Source: Exophiala sp. HKRS030 (taxonomy: Eukaryota > Ascomycota > Eurotiomycetes > Chaetothyriales > Herpotrichiellaceae). From it: a DNA stretch of 64,000 nt. Location: positions 6,386,001-6,450,000 of the forward strand of contig JAHWDD010000001.1 of NCBI GenBank assembly GCA_023897205.1, read 5' to 3'. Numbering within the stretch: the stretch's first letter is position 1; the number at the start of each line of letters is the position of its first letter. This document shows positions 45,589-57,452 of this stretch, one piece after another. A program made the position numbers and the translations under genes. Under the pieces are notes generated by a model. The model was not told where the DNA came from. It was given only the letters and a program-made list of their open reading frames with translations, and did no database searches.

Positions 45589-47856
45589 ATGGTCAAACGA
45601 AAACTAGGGGCCCTTGAAAAGGTCGAGGCGGACCTCCCCAATCTCCAGAACAAGATCAAACGAGATCCCAGATCTTACCATACCGACTTTCTCTACCAGC
45701 AAATTCAGTATGAAAATCAGCGTCAGATTTTCATGCAGGCGCCAACATCGGCTGCGGATTCAGGACTCATATCGTTTCGGGATCTTATCGAATTCATTGC
45801 ACACGTTTCAGACTGCTATAAAGAAGAGACAAAGGAGTTCCCCAGCCAGTTGATCGAGATCCTCTCCACCCACCATGCGACACTCGAGTCGGAACTAAGG
45901 GAGAAGATTGTTGGAAGTCTCGTTCTTCTCAGGAAGAAAGAAATCATCGATTCGAATACACTACTTCATTGCTTTTTTCCGATCCTTACCACCACCCCGA
46001 GTAAATCTCTAAGAGCGCTCCTGTTTCAAAAAATTCTGAGCGACCTGCGCTCCGCCAATTCCAAGACTATCAACCACAAACTCAATCGGAGTGTGCAGAC
46101 TACGCTCCATAACCTTGTCACAGATGACCGGTCGTCGTCTAAGGCACTCTGGGCCATCAAAATTACACGGGAGATGTGGAAGAGGCAGATCTGGACTGAT
46201 GCAAAAGCAGTCGAAATTATGAAGGAGGCTGCAATGGCTGACAATGAGAAATCTGTGGTTGGTGGAGTTCGGTTCTTCCTTGGTGGTGATAAAGAGCGTG
46301 AGGAGCTTGAAGACGAGAGCTCCGACGAGGAAACAGTTGACATGGCCAAGCTCAAACATCAAGTGGGAATCAACAAGAAAAGCAGGAAGGCTGAGAAAAA
46401 ACTGGAGAAAGCAGCTGCCACAATCCGTCGGAAAGAGAAGAAGAAAGGTCAACCACATCCCCTGAACTTCTCTGCACTACACCTTCTGCATGATCCGCAG
46501 GGCTTCGCCGAATCACTATTTTCCAAACACCTGCAGAGCACAAAATCGAAATTAAATCTCGAGCAGAAGCTCCTTGTTCTACAACTTGTATCAAGGTTGA
46601 TCGGTCTGCACAAATTGACGGTCATCAGCTTTTACTCCTACTTTCTCAAATATCTTACGCCTCGACAACCGTCGGTCACATCATTCCTCGCATCTCTGGC
46701 ACAATCTACACACAATTTGGTACCACCGGATATCCTCGAGCCTCTGGTGCAGAAAATCGCCAATGAATTTGTCTCAGAAGCCGCGGCAGGAGAAGTGGCC
46801 GCGGCAGGTCTTAATGCCATTCGAGAAATCTGTGTAAGACAACCTTTGGCCATGAGTGACACATTGCTACAAGACTTGGTCATGTATAGAAGAAGCAAAG
46901 ACAAGGGAGTCATGATGGCTGCAAAAGGCCTTCTTGGTTTGTACAGACAAGTTGGGGCAGAAATGCTCAGGAAGCGAGATCGTGGCAGAGACGCAACGCT
47001 TGGACTACGGGCAGGAGACCAGAAACAGGCGCGATTCGGCGAGGAAGCGGTAGGTGAGATCGAAGGTCTGGAGTTGCTAGAAAAATGGAAAGCGGAAGAG
47101 AAGCAACGGAAAAGACTTGAGAAAGGCCTCCCAGCGGATGCCTCCGATGATGACGACGAAGAAGAGGACGAGGATGACTGGGGTGCTTGGGACGTCCAAG
47201 ATGAAGATAGCGACGACTCCGGCGGATGGATCAACGTTGAGAGTGATGAGGAGATCAATATCAGTGACAGCGAGGACGAGAAACCGAGTGCAAAGAAGGT
47301 CAAGTTTGATCTTCAAGGTGCGAGTAGCGATGACAAGGAGAACAAGGAAAACAAGGATGGAGAGAAATCCGTCGAACCAAAGTCCAACCTTGCGTCCACT
47401 CGAATCTTGACACCAGCGGACCTCGTGAAGCTGCAAGAACTACGAACTGCCGCGTCGGTATCGTCGTTGATGAAAAACCATAAATCTCATCATGCGTCGG
47501 TGCCACCAAAACAAACCAACTCTCAAAGGCACATGGACGATCCTTTGACAGCGGAGGAGATTGAGGGTCTGACATCCCTGTCACGGGGAAAGACGACCCG
47601 TGCACAGAGATTGGCTTTGCTCGAGGAACACAAGGCAGATCGGGAGGAGCACAAGTCAAAAGCTGCCAGGAAAAAGGAACGCAAGGAGAGCGAAGGCAAA
47701 AGCACCACGAACAAGGAGAAGGCTCGCAAGAAGAATTTCCTCATGACTCTTGGCAAGGCAAAGTCAAAGGGGAAGAGGAGTTTGGTTGAGCATCGTAAAG
47801 TGCTGCGTGCTCATGCTGAGAGAAGCAAGAAAGGTGGCCGGCGTGGAAATTATTGA
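45589..47856 (+). CDS. sda1: 60S ribosome biogenesis/export factor Sda1
   Basis: Nucleolar factor for 60S subunit maturation and export. The gene has no introns and encodes 755 residues, the usual family length. The N-terminal region has LPNLQNKIKRDPRSY and FLYQQIQYENQ, followed by helical repeats. The SDA1 domain continues with FFLGGDKEREELEDES, a Lys-rich linker (RKEKKKGQPHPLNFSALHL), LLHDPQGFAE and LVSRLIGLHKL. The middle shows GVMMAAKGLLGLYRQV. An acidic segment (residues about 520-590) is followed by a conserved C-terminus: TRILTPADLVKLQELR, then LTAEEIEGL and a highly basic tail ending in RSKKGGRRGNY. Confidence 0.95.
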   Translation: MVKRKLGALEKVEADLPNLQNKIKRDPRSYHTDFLYQQIQYENQRQIFMQAPTSAADSGLISFRDLIEFIAHVSDCYKEETKEFPSQLIEILSTHHATLESELREKIVGSLVLLRKKEIIDSNTLLHCFFPILTTTPSKSLRALLFQKILSDLRSANSKTINHKLNRSVQTTLHNLVTDDRSSSKALWAIKITREMWKRQIWTDAKAVEIMKEAAMADNEKSVVGGVRFFLGGDKEREELEDESSDEETVDMAKLKHQVGINKKSRKAEKKLEKAAATIRRKEKKKGQPHPLNFSALHLLHDPQGFAESLFSKHLQSTKSKLNLEQKLLVLQLVSRLIGLHKLTVISFYSYFLKYLTPRQPSVTSFLASLAQSTHNLVPPDILEPLVQKIANEFVSEAAAGEVAAAGLNAIREICVRQPLAMSDTLLQDLVMYRRSKDKGVMMAAKGLLGLYRQVGAEMLRKRDRGRDATLGLRAGDQKQARFGEEAVGEIEGLELLEKWKAEEKQRKRLEKGLPADASDDDDEEEDEDDWGAWDVQDEDSDDSGGWINVESDEEINISDSEDEKPSAKKVKFDLQGASSDDKENKENKDGEKSVEPKSNLASTRILTPADLVKLQELRTAASVSSLMKNHKSHHASVPPKQTNSQRHMDDPLTAEEIEGLTSLSRGKTTRAQRLALLEEHKADREEHKSKAARKKERKESEGKSTTNKEKARKKNFLMTLGKAKSKGKRSLVEHRKVLRAHAERSKKGGRRGNY

Positions 47857-49305
47857 TGGCAAAAAGGCTGAAGGGAATGACTCTTGGCAATCGACTATTG
47901 CTGTATTGTTTCCGTATACGAATTCTTCTAGGAGAGCTGCTCAAGGCGCCTTTTCAATCTCATCGATTGCAGTGAGACTGAGCTCTGAGCTGTGGTCCGA
48001 AGGCTAAAAACATGCCCGCGGCGCCAGTAGCCGAAAGTCTAGGCTTGCCCACGTTGTACGATGATGGCGTTGTTGGATCGTACCATGGCGGTTCTCGTCT
48101 CGCTGCCGGTTGGATCGTTATCGTGGTTAGAATGTGCTGAGGAAGTTTTTAGAGGAGCAAATCTCCCATTAAGCAGCCACCAACAGTGCTAAAAACAAGA
48201 GCCAGTCAGGGCCATGGCTGTACGCGCAAACCCGAGATCTTCGCGTCATGTTCGTGTCAGCCGTGTTTGCGTGAGAATCAGAAATGCACGTCTAAAAAAT
48301 CAGGCTAGAATCAGCCAATAGGGCTTGCCCCAGGTGTCGCAATGAATTCCCAGCCTCCCCAGATCCTAAGGCCTGACGGTCCAAGAAAATCCATCCGCAA
48401 GTCCTCCAGTCCGAACGCTAGGACCCAAAAAAGAGTCCATTAGCGGCGGAAGCGAGCCCGCTACTAATATCCATGTTATTGTTTGACCAAGTGGATGCCT
48501 GTCTAAACCCGAGAAGGTCTAGAGGATGGCTGGGGCTTAGATTCTGGGCTGAGGCTGCAGGTCCAGTCATCCAGGGGCACCAATGGTCGACCAACCATCT
48601 TTCAAGGTCACTCTCAGACAAGCCATCTCCTCGCCTGAGGCCCCGTTACTCTAGAGATTGGCATGGATTAAGGATAAGATAAAAAGATGTGCGGATTGAG
48701 ACGAGAGAGGAGAACTACTGAACCACCAGTGGCAGCCAGTGAACGGATCCGTGCTTTCTCACACGTTTTGTGCCACCCTTCAACCTGTACATACTGTATC
48801 CAGTCACTCCACGGCCGGTTTTCCGGAGTTGCCCAGACTGAGCAATTGCCAGTCAGCACAACCTCCCACACCCTTTTCTGCCCACGCGCTGCACAGCGTT
48901 TTGCCTTTAGAGAGCTTGAAAGCCTCCGTCTTACCCCTTCTTCTTCTCTCTTCTTCCTCTCCATCACTTCATTCTTCTTGAAAGACACTCGATCATTCAT
49001 CCCTCACCTTGTTGTTTGATCAAGCATTGATTGACTCTTGCTATTGACTTAGCAGGAAATTCAGCCTTGCATTTCCATAACTTCTCTCTATTGCTCCCCA
49101 CACGCACCCTCCCTCAGCTTCTCAAAGATCGAGTACCACGATTCAGCTTCATTGCCTGCGTCTCCATTAGAGCTCGTTCTCTGCTTTCGATCATTCATAA
49201 AAATTGCCTCGGGGTCTCCTGCTCTTTCAGCTCGACCTCATCACCTTTATTCCTGAACTTGTCACCTCTTTAACGCCATTCCTCAAACTTCATACCTCTT
49301 TCATC
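47857..49305. promoter_or_regulatory. Long leader/promoter of Dif1-like gene
   Basis: About 1.45 kb without a coding call. From about 48900 to 49300 the plus strand is strongly pyrimidine-rich (many CTTC, CTCTT and TCTCC blocks), as in long fungal 5' leaders. This suggests transcription starts well upstream of the ATG at 49306. Short upstream ATG frames exist in the leader. Confidence 0.5.
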
Positions 49306-50272
49306 ATGGTCATCACTACCGACTTCGTCGCCTCTGCACCAATGGGAATGCAATATAGCACCCCAGTTGTTCCCACTCCTGAGCCGTCGCAGCTTGCGGA
49401 TTCGACTTCACCTCTATCGAAACGTCGGCGATTCGCTCCCCACACCCTTCCTCAAGTTATCCCTGTCATCGATACTACCGACATTGAACATCACACCTTT
49501 GATTCTCCGCTCTTACTGCAGCTTTGCGGACAGGCCCTGATCAGGCTGAGATTGAGGCAAGCCTTTTGCAGGTTGGCATGCGCATCCGCAAGTCTGTGGC
49601 TGAGGGTTACAAGCACCAACAGAAGAAGTTCACACCTCGTCCATTTTTCAACGTCAGTAGACTGTCCCCGAAACTCAAGCTGCCCTGATTAACGGCCATA
49701 AGAACTCGGGCGATGATCTCATGCCGTATTCAGCAGCTCAGAACTTGAGCACCGCGACGTACTGCGGTATCTCCTTGGCCTTCATGTCCCACTTCACCGA
49801 CGACAATTCCAGCCAGGAATACTCCGAGCAAACGCTTTGGAACAACTATTCCACCAGCCATAAACGTTCGTATGAGGTCGATTCAGACAGTGATGAAAGC
49901 CAGGACTGGCAGCCCTTGACACCCACTTTGAATCCTGATGCTGCCATGCACATGCCAGTGGACTATTTCAACATTGGAAATGAGTTGATGGCGGATGTGA
50001 GCCCTATGACTCAACTGGGCGATCACACTCGCCAGGCGTTTCATGGACGCAGAATAGCCATGCCACGAAGCCGCCAACGCCCTGTCGAAGCCATGGAACA
50101 CACTCCCGTCACCTTCAACCCATTCGCCAGTTTTGGAACACAGCAACCAGAGTCCTCATTTGGTGCCCATAATGGCCATCGCCGAATGGTGAGCTGCGGA
50201 ATGGAGGCGATGGATTTTGGCGAGGCCCCGTTCTTGTCCCGACGTGAAGACGTCGAGATGGACTGCTCCTGA
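49306..50272 (+). CDS. Dif1/Spd1-like ribonucleotide reductase regulator
   Basis: Probable small regulator of ribonucleotide reductase location or activity, in the family of Dif1, Spd1 and Sml1. Exon 1 is 49306-49652 and exon 2 is 49703-50272, with an intron of 50 nt (GTCAGT..AAG). The early part has a basic cluster (SKRRRF). The key conserved block lies before the intron: DQAEIEASLLQVGMRIRKSV and the following AEGYK, which is the Hug/Spd1-type motif, then FTPRPFF. The reading before this block is one base out of register with it; the break lies near 49513-49516, and a missing base there gives a continuous protein. Exon 2 encodes an acidic and Ser-rich tail (SYEVDSDSDESQDW). The family call rests on the one motif, so it is moderately certain. 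Confidence 0.7.
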
Positions 50273-51037
50273 AGCCGTGTTATACTTTTAGCTTTGTCGT
50301 TACGCCGTTTTGTCTTAATCATGATTTGAAGTTCGGGTACTACCTTAGACCCTGGGAGGACTTTGTCTTGCGATAGCGAAGACGCCTGAAAAACGGCGTC
50401 GTGTCTGCTTCGCATTTGCACAAGGCTCGGAAATCTTGCCTTTGGTGGTCACGGCTGGAATATCGCCCTGCCACTTTGAGGCGCATTGAGATGGTTGTTT
50501 ATGTATCATAGTTCAAATTTGCGACGGTCGTGTCCAGTCGCGCATTGGAATTCACATTGTACAGATATGAGAAGGTATGAGATCGGGCATCAGAGCAAAT
50601 GGTCAGCAGAGCACAGGTCGGGGGACAGTGGTCGGGATACACCGAAGCTGAAGCATCACTGGCATCTTGCATTTATTGTGGCCAGTCGTCTGGCCTATAT
50701 GCATAATCTGAAAAAAAGGGTGCTATGATTGACACAATGTATGGAATAAAAATCGATACGATATCACATTCAAAAACATCACTTGCCGAACTTGTTGGAA
50801 CCCAACAAACATCATGAACACAATACGTAGATGATCAGGAACTGAAGCTAGAAAGGTCACGTGGTGTCGCTGAATGCCAAGATTTTAACCATCTTTGTCC
50901 CAATTGGGGGTAAACAAACCTCACCCGCAATCGGGCGAACTTTGGAGTCTGCATTCTCGACAATAACGTCGCGCCTACGCCTGTTGCAATACCAAACTTG
51001 AATATGAGAGACTGTAGGCGATAACATATCCTGTCAA
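50273..51037. other. Intergenic
   Basis: About 760 bp between the Dif1-like stop and the first Met of the Cut12-like gene. No conserved frame is evident. It may hold an upstream exon of the Cut12-like gene, whose N-terminus is uncertain. Confidence 0.4.
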
Positions 51038-53675
51038 ATGATGGATTCAACAGTGATAATTAATGTTATGGAAAATATCAATCCTCTCTCAGCACCGGCT
51101 GCCAATACGTTCAAATGTCCTCCGAACTCAACTCCTCTGCATGCTGTGTCACCAGAAAGGATGAACCAACAACGCATCCCACAGTCTCCCTCTTTACACA
51201 GCGCTTTAATCGAAAATGACCGGCCACGCAGCCGCGACTCGATGATGTCGGATGTTCAGAGCAAAGTGGCATTCCTCAATAGTTTGAGCACACCTTCATC
51301 TCCGACCAAGTCAGCGAGACTCGACAAGAAGTTGGCTCCGGCCCTAGCATCTACTGTCATCAATGGAGTTGGCAGTGGTGGCGCACACACGGATGTCCCT
51401 GGCGGCACAAACAGCGCCTTTCAACGCGCCGTAATGGGATACGAGGAGGCACAGGCGAGCCTGGCAACGCTGAATGCGGAACTGGAGAGGGCCAAAGAAG
51501 AGATTGCGTCGAGGAAGAAACGCGAGAGGATGGTTGCGTCGAGATTGGAGATGTTAATGGAAGAATTACAAGCCGAGAAAGATAAACGAACCAGGGATCA
51601 AGAGTCATATGCGAAGGAGGTCAAACGATGTCGCAAAGAGACGTACCGTGCCGAGTTGGGCCTGGTCGAGTCCCGAGAAGAGTTGAAAGACGTGAGGAAT
51701 GAACTGAAAAAGTTGCAGGCAGAGTTGGTACACGAAAAGACAGAGAAGGAGAAGAGTCGACAAGAAGCCTTTGAGCGAGCCTATGCTTTGGCAGGGGTCT
51801 TAGAAGAAATGGAGCAAGTTAAGGATCGCTTAAGAGTGGCTGAGAAGGAAAAAGAGGCTGCTATCGAAGAAGCTGTGCTCGCAGCCTCAGAGAAGTCTGT
51901 GGTCGACGTTCAAAGACAAGTGACAAAGGACGCCGAAACAGTACAGGACCAAAAATCTTCGGCATGGCTCGGCGGCTTTGATGGCCACGTAATTTCCCAA
52001 CAAGCTGTGCCATCAGCTGAAACAAAGCTCCATATCCCTGTCCCATCCTCAACACCTCTGTTGAAAGGCTTCGAGGCCATTAAACTCCGTTTAGATATCC
52101 ACGACAAGAAGATGGAAGGAGAAGAGGTGTCACTAGATGAGGAGATTGAGTATTTGAAGATGGAATTACAATGGGCAAAGCGACAACAGAGAGAAAGCGA
52201 AGATTTGGTTCACTTCATGCACATGCAGTGCCAGTTCAAGGCATGCCCCTGTCGAGTCGCCGAGGAGAGCGGGGAGAGATTCGTACATGATCACGCATAC
52301 GAAGCCGGGCTTCAGCCACAGCATGCTGCAAAAAAGCGAAAGATGTCGACAGAGGTCTATGATAGCCATTCTTTCGGGGCATTAACCACATTCGAATCGA
52401 ACAATCAAAGCAACAGAAGGTGAACGAGCAGTCCCGATACAAGAACAAGACCTTGCCATTCTTCCAGAGAGCAACACATGCTTGCCGACTCCGATCACAG
52501 AGGACTCGATGGAACTGGAAGAGGCGCTTGCAGTGCCACTTCCTGACCCGCATCCTACGGAGATAAGTCTACTGGATCATACGCCGGAGCCGACTGCTCA
52601 ATTGGAAGAGATCACTCAAGTGATGGTAGAGCCAGGCACGAGCTCACAACCATTTTCCTTCTCAACTTCAACGATGAGTAATGCCACAACAAAGGCTTCC
52701 GGGAATTCTGCGCCGAAAGACACTACCGCCTGCGCAGATGCATTTGATAACGATCTGTTTGATATGTCGCCGCCAAAGCAGATGTTGCCTCGTCGACCGT
52801 CGACTGCCATGGGAATACTGACCATGGAGTCTCCCATTCGACTCGTCCCAGACTCACCCCGATCGTATTATACCGATAATCAGCAAGACTCGCGCGCCAC
52901 ACCACCGACAGCTCAACAACATCAGATGTTCTCGGAGTCGACTACCACCACCAAGATTGCGCTAAAGGGAACTCCAGCACGGCCTCATACTCATAGAAGA
53001 GCCCAGTCACGTCCCAATCTCCGGAGTCACTCGCCCCTTACAACCTCCAGCATGGTCCCGGGCGATAGTTCTGTGAAATATTCCGCGGATGCTCGAGCAA
53101 CTTCAGCATCGCCCGCAGCCACTACTGTCTTCCCGATCACGCCTCTTCACAAGTATTCGCGCTCTACGAATGATCCATCCAAATACGCTCAGGACCCAAA
53201 TCTCCATCCTCCTCAGACAGTTGCGACAATGACCACTACAACGCGAGTTCCGCTTCGTGGAGCTACTGACGCCGATGATGTGTTCAGCCCTGTTCAGGAC
53301 AACTATGAGCATGCCCACACCGAAATCATAAGAATGAGCTCGAATGCAGGTTCACATGGTGCAAATAGCATTACAGGAGCTGTGTCTTCCAACGAATCGA
53401 ATAAAGCCTCGATCTTGGGCAACGTACCCGGAACCCCCATCTCCCGAGAAGCAGCGCTTGCACAGATTCGTGCACGGCGAGATCGCGCAAGAAGTGTCAA
53501 TCTCAAGGGCTCTGTGGGCTCAGTCGGATTGACGACTGCTAGTGGTCCTCATAAAAGCCCTACCAAGCCAAGAGTGGTGAACGGAGCAGCAGGATTGTTT
53601 GCCCGTGAGAAAGACGGTGCAGGATCGAGAAGGGAGATCAGTCAAGCAAGCGCACCGGGTCGATTTGCATATTGA
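51038..53675 (+). CDS. Coiled-coil protein, Cut12-like (spindle pole body)
   Basis: Conserved Pezizomycotina coiled-coil protein resembling the domain named after fission yeast Cut12, a spindle-pole-body component. The first part (from 51038) has SDVQSKVAFLNSLSTP and KSARLDKKLAPAL. The signature block follows: VPGGTNSAFQRAVMGYEEAQ, then a long coiled coil (LERAKEEIASRKKRERM, EELQAEKDKRTRDQESYAKE, FERAYALAGVLEEMEQVKDR). Later come DEEIEYLKMELQWAKRQ and a Cys-containing motif (CQFKACPCR). A second long segment, rich in Ser, Thr and Pro, runs to 53675 and ends with a helical motif (REAALAQIRARRDRARS). Between the two parts, near 52400-52480, the frame changes by a net shift equal to two missing bases or one extra base. 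An upstream start exon is possible. The product would be about 870 residues. Confidence 0.7.
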
Positions 53676-55281
53676 AGGCGAGGCTACTGTGCCATGATCT
53701 CATAAGCTGTTAAAGGACAGCTTTTGGTTGCAGATGATCCCTGACCTTTTATCCATTCTCACGTGCTTGAAGCGTTCCGTTGGTGCTGCGTTCAAGCCTT
53801 ACATTGCAGGTGTTGGATCACGGTATTATCAGTAACTTTGGACTGGACTATTCCATGGAGTTTGGTCCTGATGCGCAGTTCTGTCTATGGGCACAAAGAA
53901 CACAGGAGTGGACAATAGTACCTCAATGCATAGAATTGGTAGCCCCACATTTCAATGTATAGTAATAATGACAAACATTCTTTGGCTTTGTTCTTCTCAC
54001 TTTGTACACCTGTGTCCTGGAGCGCTTGTCAATACCTGTTCATGGTCATGATGCATCTGGTGTGGCCGTTGCATTGTCCAACTCCGGTCGAGGAGATGCA
54101 GCCTTGACACCCCGTCCGCCAAGTATCGCCAAGTATCGAGCCTCTCTGCGCTCGCTGTTATCTACATGGGAGGTACCTCGAAGCCCATAATTGCACTTGA
54201 AGGTGGCTGCTGCTGTGATTTTTAGATCTTGCAATGCCAGTTTGGCGTGTGCGAACCCTGGGGACTCTAAGACCGCCTTAGAGAACGACGCATCGTAGTT
54301 TGTCAGGTTCGTCTTCTTCACGGGTTTTAAGATTTGAAGGTTGCAATTTGCCCAAGATAGAATGTAGAATACTTTGTGATAGTATGGAGTTTTCTGTGTC
54401 AATCTTAGAAACGGCATGGAATGCTAAGGCCGCCTGAGGCTCCGGCGATGCGTTGGCTAAACGATGTTGAAAGCCCCGCAATGCGCATGAGATTTCGGGC
54501 CTGTTTTGGACGAGTGCACGCCCGGGCGATCTAAGTCCCACTTAGGTATTGGGAATCTAACAGAAGGACATGGATTTATTAATCGGCAAACCCGACAACT
54601 TGGGGACCTAAAGTGGACGCCGTTCTTATTCTAAAGTTTGACCTCACAACACCAACTTGCTTTGAGGCTGGCATTGAAGACACTCATCAGTCGTCACTTA
54701 TGCTCACGAGGCGAACGATACGATGCCCATGAGGAGCTGAATGGCCTCCTCCCTCTTCGGCAAGCATGCAAGCTTTTCTCCCCTTGCCTTTGTGTATCAC
54801 ACTCGACATGTAACACGCACCCCTTCCTCAACTTCCAGTGGCGCCCGTGGAAGATGGTGGCGCTACCTAGACCGACTAGTGGATGGCTGCATAAGTACCA
54901 ATTTACTACCTTGTCCAGGCCATGGAATCTCGATGTCGAGGGGAGCCCTTGTTCATACACAATCAGTGATGGACCGCTAGAGCCTAGTCTTCGAGGTGTT
55001 TCAAATAGGTGTTTTCTGTCCTCAGCCTGATTATTTCTGGCAGGGAGGTGCAGATGTTTGGCCCCCTCTTCGTCTCCTGAGTTCCTCGCTGTCCAACCAT
55101 GGAGGGAAGAGCAAGTGACGCTCATCAGGCTACGACATTCATCTGCATTCATCGGAATTGCATATTTAAACTCGCGGAGCCCGTCCGGCACGACGATTCT
55201 GCCTTGGTTGTTTCTCAGCCCTAAATCCCCATTATTGTCGCTTGCCAATAAGGTCTGTGCCACATTGCAAATTCACAACCG
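53676..55281. other. Intergenic before the PNP gene
   Basis: About 1.6 kb without a supported gene. Frames on both strands (for example 54694-55263 minus) are open by chance, and none carries a recognisable motif. It should contain the promoter of the nucleoside phosphorylase fusion gene. Confidence 0.45.
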
Positions 55282-57106
55282 ATGGCTCCAACGGTGAAAC
55301 AAGGTGAGAATTTGCGTCGGCTTCGTGACTCTCCTGTCTTGATCTTCTGTGGCAGGCCAGGCGAAGCAGCGGCGATCGCAAAAGCATTAGAAATCGAACA
55401 CCAGATTCTTCAAGGCCATGAAGTCGCCGAAGTCGACAATGCGCATACTTTCTACTATGGCCACTTCGATCTTGCTTCAAAAGAGAAACTGGGTTTCGTG
55501 GTGAGCAGTAGTACTCGTCAGGGCATTCAATCCTTTACGGTGCATGCGGCGATTCTTGTCCATATACTGCGACCCAGGTTTATCATCCATGCAGGAGTAT
55601 GTGCCGGGTACAAGGAGCCCAAGACAGAAAATCACGCAGGACCAGAGCCTGAAGCGACTGACTCTGGAAGCCCAAACTCTAAGAAAGAGGTTCCTGACAA
55701 AAGGTAAGAATGGGTTCCATTCTGGTTGGGTCTTCAAAAATCGTGCTAACAGTCTGTCTAAGCATTGCGCTGGGCCATGTCATCTTTGGTGAGAATGCTG
55801 TCAACCTGGAGGAAGGCAAATTCAAAAAGTCCAGCACTGGAGAAGTTGAGTTTATCCCCGATTACAACATCATCAGTGTCAGGACTGGAGACATGCAAGC
55901 GTTTGCAGACGATGGAGCACATGCGGGTTACCACTATGGAGACTATATCAGCGGCTCAGCGGTTCGTGGGGATGCGCAAGTCATCTTTGCAAAGATTCGC
56001 CATCAGGTAGATGCTCCATGAGAAGAGATTCCTGTCTTGCAAGCGATATCGTCTAACGAACTCTAGATGAAACGCAACTCGATAGCTCTTGACATGGAAG
56101 CAAGTGCTTTCCTAGAGCTGTGCCAACACTATTTCAAGAACAGCGCGTGTCTTGGTGTTGTGAAAGGTGTTTCCGATTTTGGCGACGAATTCAAGGGTGA
56201 GGACCCGGCGGTGAAAGTCAAAGCCCTGGAAAACACGGCCAAAGCATTGCGAGAATGGATCACGACGAGGATCTCTAGAATATACTGGGAGACAGATTAC
56301 AGTTGGTTAATTCTCAAGCTTCAGTATCCTCCACTAACTGATTTATAGGCAAGGAGCCAGCAGCTGAGATAGTTCCGGGCTACTATGACAACTTTGTCCG
56401 GCGGGTGCTGGACAATGTCAACCAAGGACTCCCTGTAACGAGAACGCTCAAGCATGACGAGGTACGCTGAAGAACGAACCAATCCATTGTCTTCGGCGTT
56501 CAATGTTGACAATATATATAGCATGCTCCAAAAGCCCAGCCGAAGAAACCGGTGTCGTCAATCTTGGATAACAAAGCAATGAAAGGATTCAAGGTTGTGT
56601 TGCCAAAAGACAACCAACCACGCCATTATAGTACACTCGGTCCCATCTCTGCCATTTGTCAAAAATACGGAATCATCGAGGTCGGAGTTGGTGGTGTAAG
56701 TAGTACAATCCCGAATCCGGCAAGATCATTCATATTGATTAGTTTCCAGGACCACGGGAAGCGCGGGCTGTATTACAGCCGCGGATTCCTGATCGATTTT
56801 CCAAGAACGGTGAATCGGTATGCCGATACATTTGACGCTACCCACCAAGTCAAAGTCTTTGGCGAGCTGCTCAAGAAGAAAGAATATTTCGACTCTTCCA
56901 CGGACAGCATCAAGGGCACGGTGTGTTCGTGGGACGAGTTTGTCTCGTGGCTGGAGACTTCCGAACCTTCGACAACGATCAAACCAGTCGTGAAAGAGAC
57001 GATCCAGAACGGTTCTTCCAACGGCTCGAAACCACGACCAATATTGAGTAGTAGGTCGCGTTCACGTCTTCGCGCCATGTTTCTCCGCGAGAAGGCAGCC
57101 GCGTGA
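55282..57106 (+). CDS. Nucleoside phosphorylase fused to STING-like domain
   Basis: Six exons: 55282-55703, 55763-56006, 56067-56301, 56349-56461, 56522-56695 and 56750-57106, all in phase, giving 514 residues. Residues about 15-295 form a PNP/UDP-type nucleosidase fold: PVLIFCGRPGEAAAIAKAL, the glycine-rich IIHAGVCAGY, ALDMEASAF (the base- and ribose-site DMEA motif, residues 231-234) and VVKGVSDFGDE (catalytic Asp near 259). The C-terminal part (about 304-465) has landmarks of the STING ligand-binding fold. GYYDNFVRRVL (from 311) corresponds to the GYxxNF helix of bacterial STINGs, FKVVLPKD (361-368) to the core strand ending in LP, and LIDFPRTVNR (410-419) to the (D/Y)xPTT-type loop. This is followed by a helix VFGELLKKK. 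The tail is basic. No membrane helix. The intron 3 donor is an unusual GTTGGT. PNP call firm; STING-like call is an inference from motif order. Confidence 0.8.
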
Positions 57107-57452
57107 ATATGTCGTAGGCGCTTGGAGATCCGCTGCTCAGGCATAAGGATAACGTCAAGGGCAATTCTGTAATGAAGTGCCATGTTATGATCCCATGAGG
57201 GTCTTTGGTTCACACATGAGACCCTTGTTCTCAAATTCATAGTGTCGGTATCGCTCTAGTTGGTCTGTCGTATCATAGTCGAGCTTGTGAACGGTCGTGT
57301 ATTGATTTGTCGTCGTCCATTTGGCCCCATACATGAGAGTTGCAAAGCGCACCTAACTAACTAAATAGTAAACACCTCTCAACCCCTAATCCTCCTTGCA
57401 ATCCATTCTTTGCTCGAGCATATATCTGCACGCAATCGAGGCTCGCGAGGCC
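57107..57452. promoter_or_regulatory. Intergenic, promoter of S1/P1 nuclease
   Basis: A 346-bp gap between the PNP-fusion stop and the nuclease start, both on the plus strand. A conspicuous ACCTAACTAACTAAATAG stretch lies near 57351-57368. No gene is visible. Confidence 0.45.

Noticed and set aside
46638..47303. 221-codon minus-strand Ser-rich frame
   Set aside because: Antisense to the acidic region of sda1.
54694..55263. 189-codon minus-strand open frame before the PNP gene
   Set aside because: No motif; composition unlike neighbours; plus-strand frames are also open across it.
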